Shown here piece by piece: positions 7,353-8,594 of a DNA stretch of 8,594 nt. Under the pieces are notes generated by a model. That model was not told where the DNA came from and searched no databases. It saw nothing but the letters and a program-made list of their open reading frames with translations. Position 1 is the first letter of the stretch; each line of letters begins with the position of its first letter. Position numbers and translations under genes: made by a program. Source of the stretch: Nitrospinaceae bacterium (GTDB taxonomy: Bacteria > Nitrospinota > Nitrospinia > Nitrospinales > Nitrospinaceae); assembly GCA_029261615.1 (NCBI GenBank), contig JAJDAX010000299.1:1-8594 (forward strand), in the 5' to 3' direction.

Positions 7353-8081
7353 ATGCCTTCATCTGAAATGAAAAATGCAATAGTGGTTGGCGCCACCTCG
7401 GGCATCGGTTGGCATCTGACTCTGGTTTTAGCTCGTGAGGGGTATCGGGTCGGTATCACCGGCAGGCGTCGGCATTTGCTCGATGAATTAAAGAACAAGA
7501 TCGGTGAAGACTGTTTTATCCAGGAAATGGATGTCACCCGCCCGGAAGCAAAAGAGCAATTAAACGACCTGATAACGAATATGGGAAGGGTTGATCTCAT
7601 TGTTTACAATTCGGGAGTGGGCTACCAGAATCCTGCTCTCGACCTGACCAAAGAGATGGAAATTGTTGCGACCAATGTCGAGGGATTTACTTTACTCACT
7701 AATCTTGCCATGCAACATTTTATTGAGCAGGGAGGTGGACATCTGGTCGGGATTTCATCAATAGCCGCGATCCGGGGCAATCGCAAGGCTCCAGCTTATT
7801 TTGCTTCCAAAGCTTACATCTCAAATTACCTTCAGGGACTCCAGCAGATGGTGGCCCACCGTAAGGTGCCGATCACGATCACTGATATCAAACCTGGGTT
7901 CGTCGACACCCCCATGATCGATGCCCGTCGCGCTTACTGGGTATGCTCGGCGGAAAAGGCGGCGGAACAGATTTACCAAGCAATACGCGATAAAAAAAAC
8001 CACGCCTACATCACCCCACGTTGGCGGCTCGTCGCGTGGATTCTAAAATGTGTTCCAGATTTTATTTTTAATAAATTTTGA
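7353..8081 (+). CDS. Short-chain dehydrogenase/reductase (SDR), substrate unknown
   Basis: This is a 242-residue classical SDR, an NAD(P)H-dependent oxidoreductase with a Rossmann fold. It has the cofactor glycine motif GATSGIG (13-19), a basic stretch GRRR (37-40) after strand 2 that suggests NADP preference, and Asp60 before V61 (EMDV). YNSG (85-88) stands in the usual NNAG position. The catalytic residues are Asn108, Ser136 and Tyr149-x3-Lys153 (YFASK), followed by PGFVDTPM (181-188). The last 20 residues are hydrophobic and aromatic with scattered basic residues (WRLVAWILKCVPDFIF). They could pack against the membrane or close the substrate pocket. The substrate cannot be read from sequence; position after a heptosyltransferase hints at lipid or envelope metabolism, but this is inference. 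A second ATG at 7368 (Met6) is a possible start. GGCGGT lies 6 bases before the ATG at 7353, so I keep that one. Confidence 0.9.
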   Translation: MPSSEMKNAIVVGATSGIGWHLTLVLAREGYRVGITGRRRHLLDELKNKIGEDCFIQEMDVTRPEAKEQLNDLITNMGRVDLIVYNSGVGYQNPALDLTKEMEIVATNVEGFTLLTNLAMQHFIEQGGGHLVGISSIAAIRGNRKAPAYFASKAYISNYLQGLQQMVAHRKVPITITDIKPGFVDTPMIDARRAYWVCSAEKAAEQIYQAIRDKKNHAYITPRWRLVAWILKCVPDFIFNKF

Positions 8082-8087
8082 AGAAAA

Positions 8088-8492
8088 CTATTCTACGGCC
8101 TCTTCAGTATCGGCCGATTCTGTTTCCCAATAAGGATCAAGATCAAAGTAGCTCAGAATAACGCGTTCTTCACTCATACTGACATCATCCACCGACTCGA
8201 TTGTCGGCGCGTGCTGCAGGGATTCACGCGACCAAGGGGTTTTGATATGCCCCATGTCAATCGCATTGAACAGCGGGCGGGGCAGAAGAATCGTTCTCCC
8301 ATCGGTGAAAAGAAATCCGCCATCTATGAAGACAGCATAACGCACCTTAAAGGTTTCCGGTTCAACCATCAATCCTTTGAGTCGACCAATCTGTTCATTG
8401 TATTTGTCATAAAGATACGAACCCACCAGTCGGTCTTCCTGCGCAAGGTCAAAAATATTATCGTCGATAAACTTAAGGTTATTGGATTCCAT
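8088..8492 (-). CDS. PRC-barrel domain protein
   Basis: The 134-residue product resembles bacterial PRC-barrel proteins, small beta-barrel folds related to the C-terminal domain of RimM and seen in photosynthetic reaction centre H subunits. The barrel core runs from about residue 22 to 80: LVGSYLYDKYNEQIGRLKGL, then AVFIDGG and LLPRPLFNAID. The second part has TPWSRESLQHAPTI (85-98) and ends LSYFDLDPYWE (113-123), matching the usual closing pattern of this family. The final residues are acidic. It has no signal peptide or membrane segment, so it is probably cytosolic. The start at 8492 is preceded by AAGAGAAG, a fair ribosome-binding site, and by an extended -10 promoter. PRC-barrel proteins are linked to RNA processing, protein interaction or stress, but no function can be assigned here. 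It converges on the SDR gene with 6 bp between stops. Confidence 0.85.
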   Translation of the reverse strand: MESNNLKFIDDNIFDLAQEDRLVGSYLYDKYNEQIGRLKGLMVEPETFKVRYAVFIDGGFLFTDGRTILLPRPLFNAIDMGHIKTPWSRESLQHAPTIESVDDVSMSEERVILSYFDLDPYWETESADTEEAVE

Positions 8493-8539
8493 TGCTTCTC
8501 TTACATTGGAAAAAGGTTCGTTAAAAGCATGCTATTTAA

Positions 8540-8548
8540 AGTATAGCA
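8540..8548 (-). promoter_or_regulatory. Extended -10 promoter for the PRC-barrel gene
   Basis: On the minus strand this reads TGCTATACT. TATACT matches TATAAT in five of six positions and is preceded by the TGn extension that can replace a weak -35 box. No clear -35 hexamer is found 16-18 bp upstream. Transcription would start near 8533, about 40 bases before the PRC-barrel start codon. The region is also a small inverted repeat (GCTAT at 8531-8535, ATAGC at 8543-8547). Confidence 0.45.
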
Positions 8549-8563
8549 GACTTGACAAGACGT

Positions 8564-8572
8564 TGATATAAT
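8564..8572 (+). promoter_or_regulatory. Consensus extended -10 promoter facing out of the window
   Basis: TGATATAAT is a perfect extended -10 element (TGn plus TATAAT at 8567-8572). A TTGACA at 8552-8557 lies only 9 bp before it, too close to act as its -35 box. The transcript would start near 8579 and run off the right edge, so the gene it serves cannot be seen. It lies back to back with the PRC-barrel promoter, about 20 bp away. Confidence 0.45.
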
Positions 8573-8594
8573 TGAGAGTGCCTCAAAAATGTTG

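Noticed and set aside
8211..8546. 111-codon plus-strand open frame over the PRC-barrel gene
   Set aside because: The minus-strand product matches the PRC-barrel family from end to end, with a promoter and ribosome-binding site. The plus frame shows no family features.
8552..8572. TTGACA plus TATAAT as a classical sigma-70 promoter
   Set aside because: The spacer is only 9 bp, far too short. The -10 is kept as an extended -10 element instead.

Overview
This is an ordinary-looking chromosomal segment of a Gram-negative bacterium. Housekeeping genes for transcription termination, translation termination and cell-wall synthesis are followed by envelope-related genes. A waaF-type heptosyltransferase implies a lipopolysaccharide-bearing outer membrane. 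The order rho-rpmE-prfA-prmC-murA is known from Desulfobacterota (deltaproteobacteria) and related lineages such as Nitrospinota. The exact phylum is inference from gene order and protein similarity only. I see no mobile element, tRNA, rRNA or CRISPR array.

Layout. Positions 1-936 (minus strand) hold most of a radical SAM protein of the PflA-like/PflX type, cut at its C-terminus by the window edge. A 343-bp divergent intergenic region (937-1279) carries a good promoter and a C-rich, G-poor leader for rho. The plus-strand cluster is rho (1280-2557), rpmE (2581-2856), prfA (2942-4012), prmC (4020-4904) and murA (4897-6150). After an 84-bp gap come a heptosyltransferase (6235-7308) and a short-chain dehydrogenase/reductase (7353-8081). 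A PRC-barrel gene (8088-8492, minus strand) converges on the latter with only 6 bp between the stop codons. The right edge holds back-to-back extended -10 promoters.

How the genes work together. Rho ends untranslated transcripts, L31 is part of the large ribosomal subunit, and RF1 releases peptides at UAA/UAG. PrmC methylates the GGQ glutamine of RF1, so the modifying enzyme is encoded directly after its substrate. MurA commits UDP-GlcNAc to peptidoglycan, and its start codon lies inside the end of prmC. The heptosyltransferase builds the LPS inner core. The SDR and PRC-barrel proteins have no assigned pathway.

I found no convincing new multi-gene system. The observations most worth checking are regulatory: the rho leader, the hairpin between rpmE and prfA, and the divergent promoter pair at the right end.
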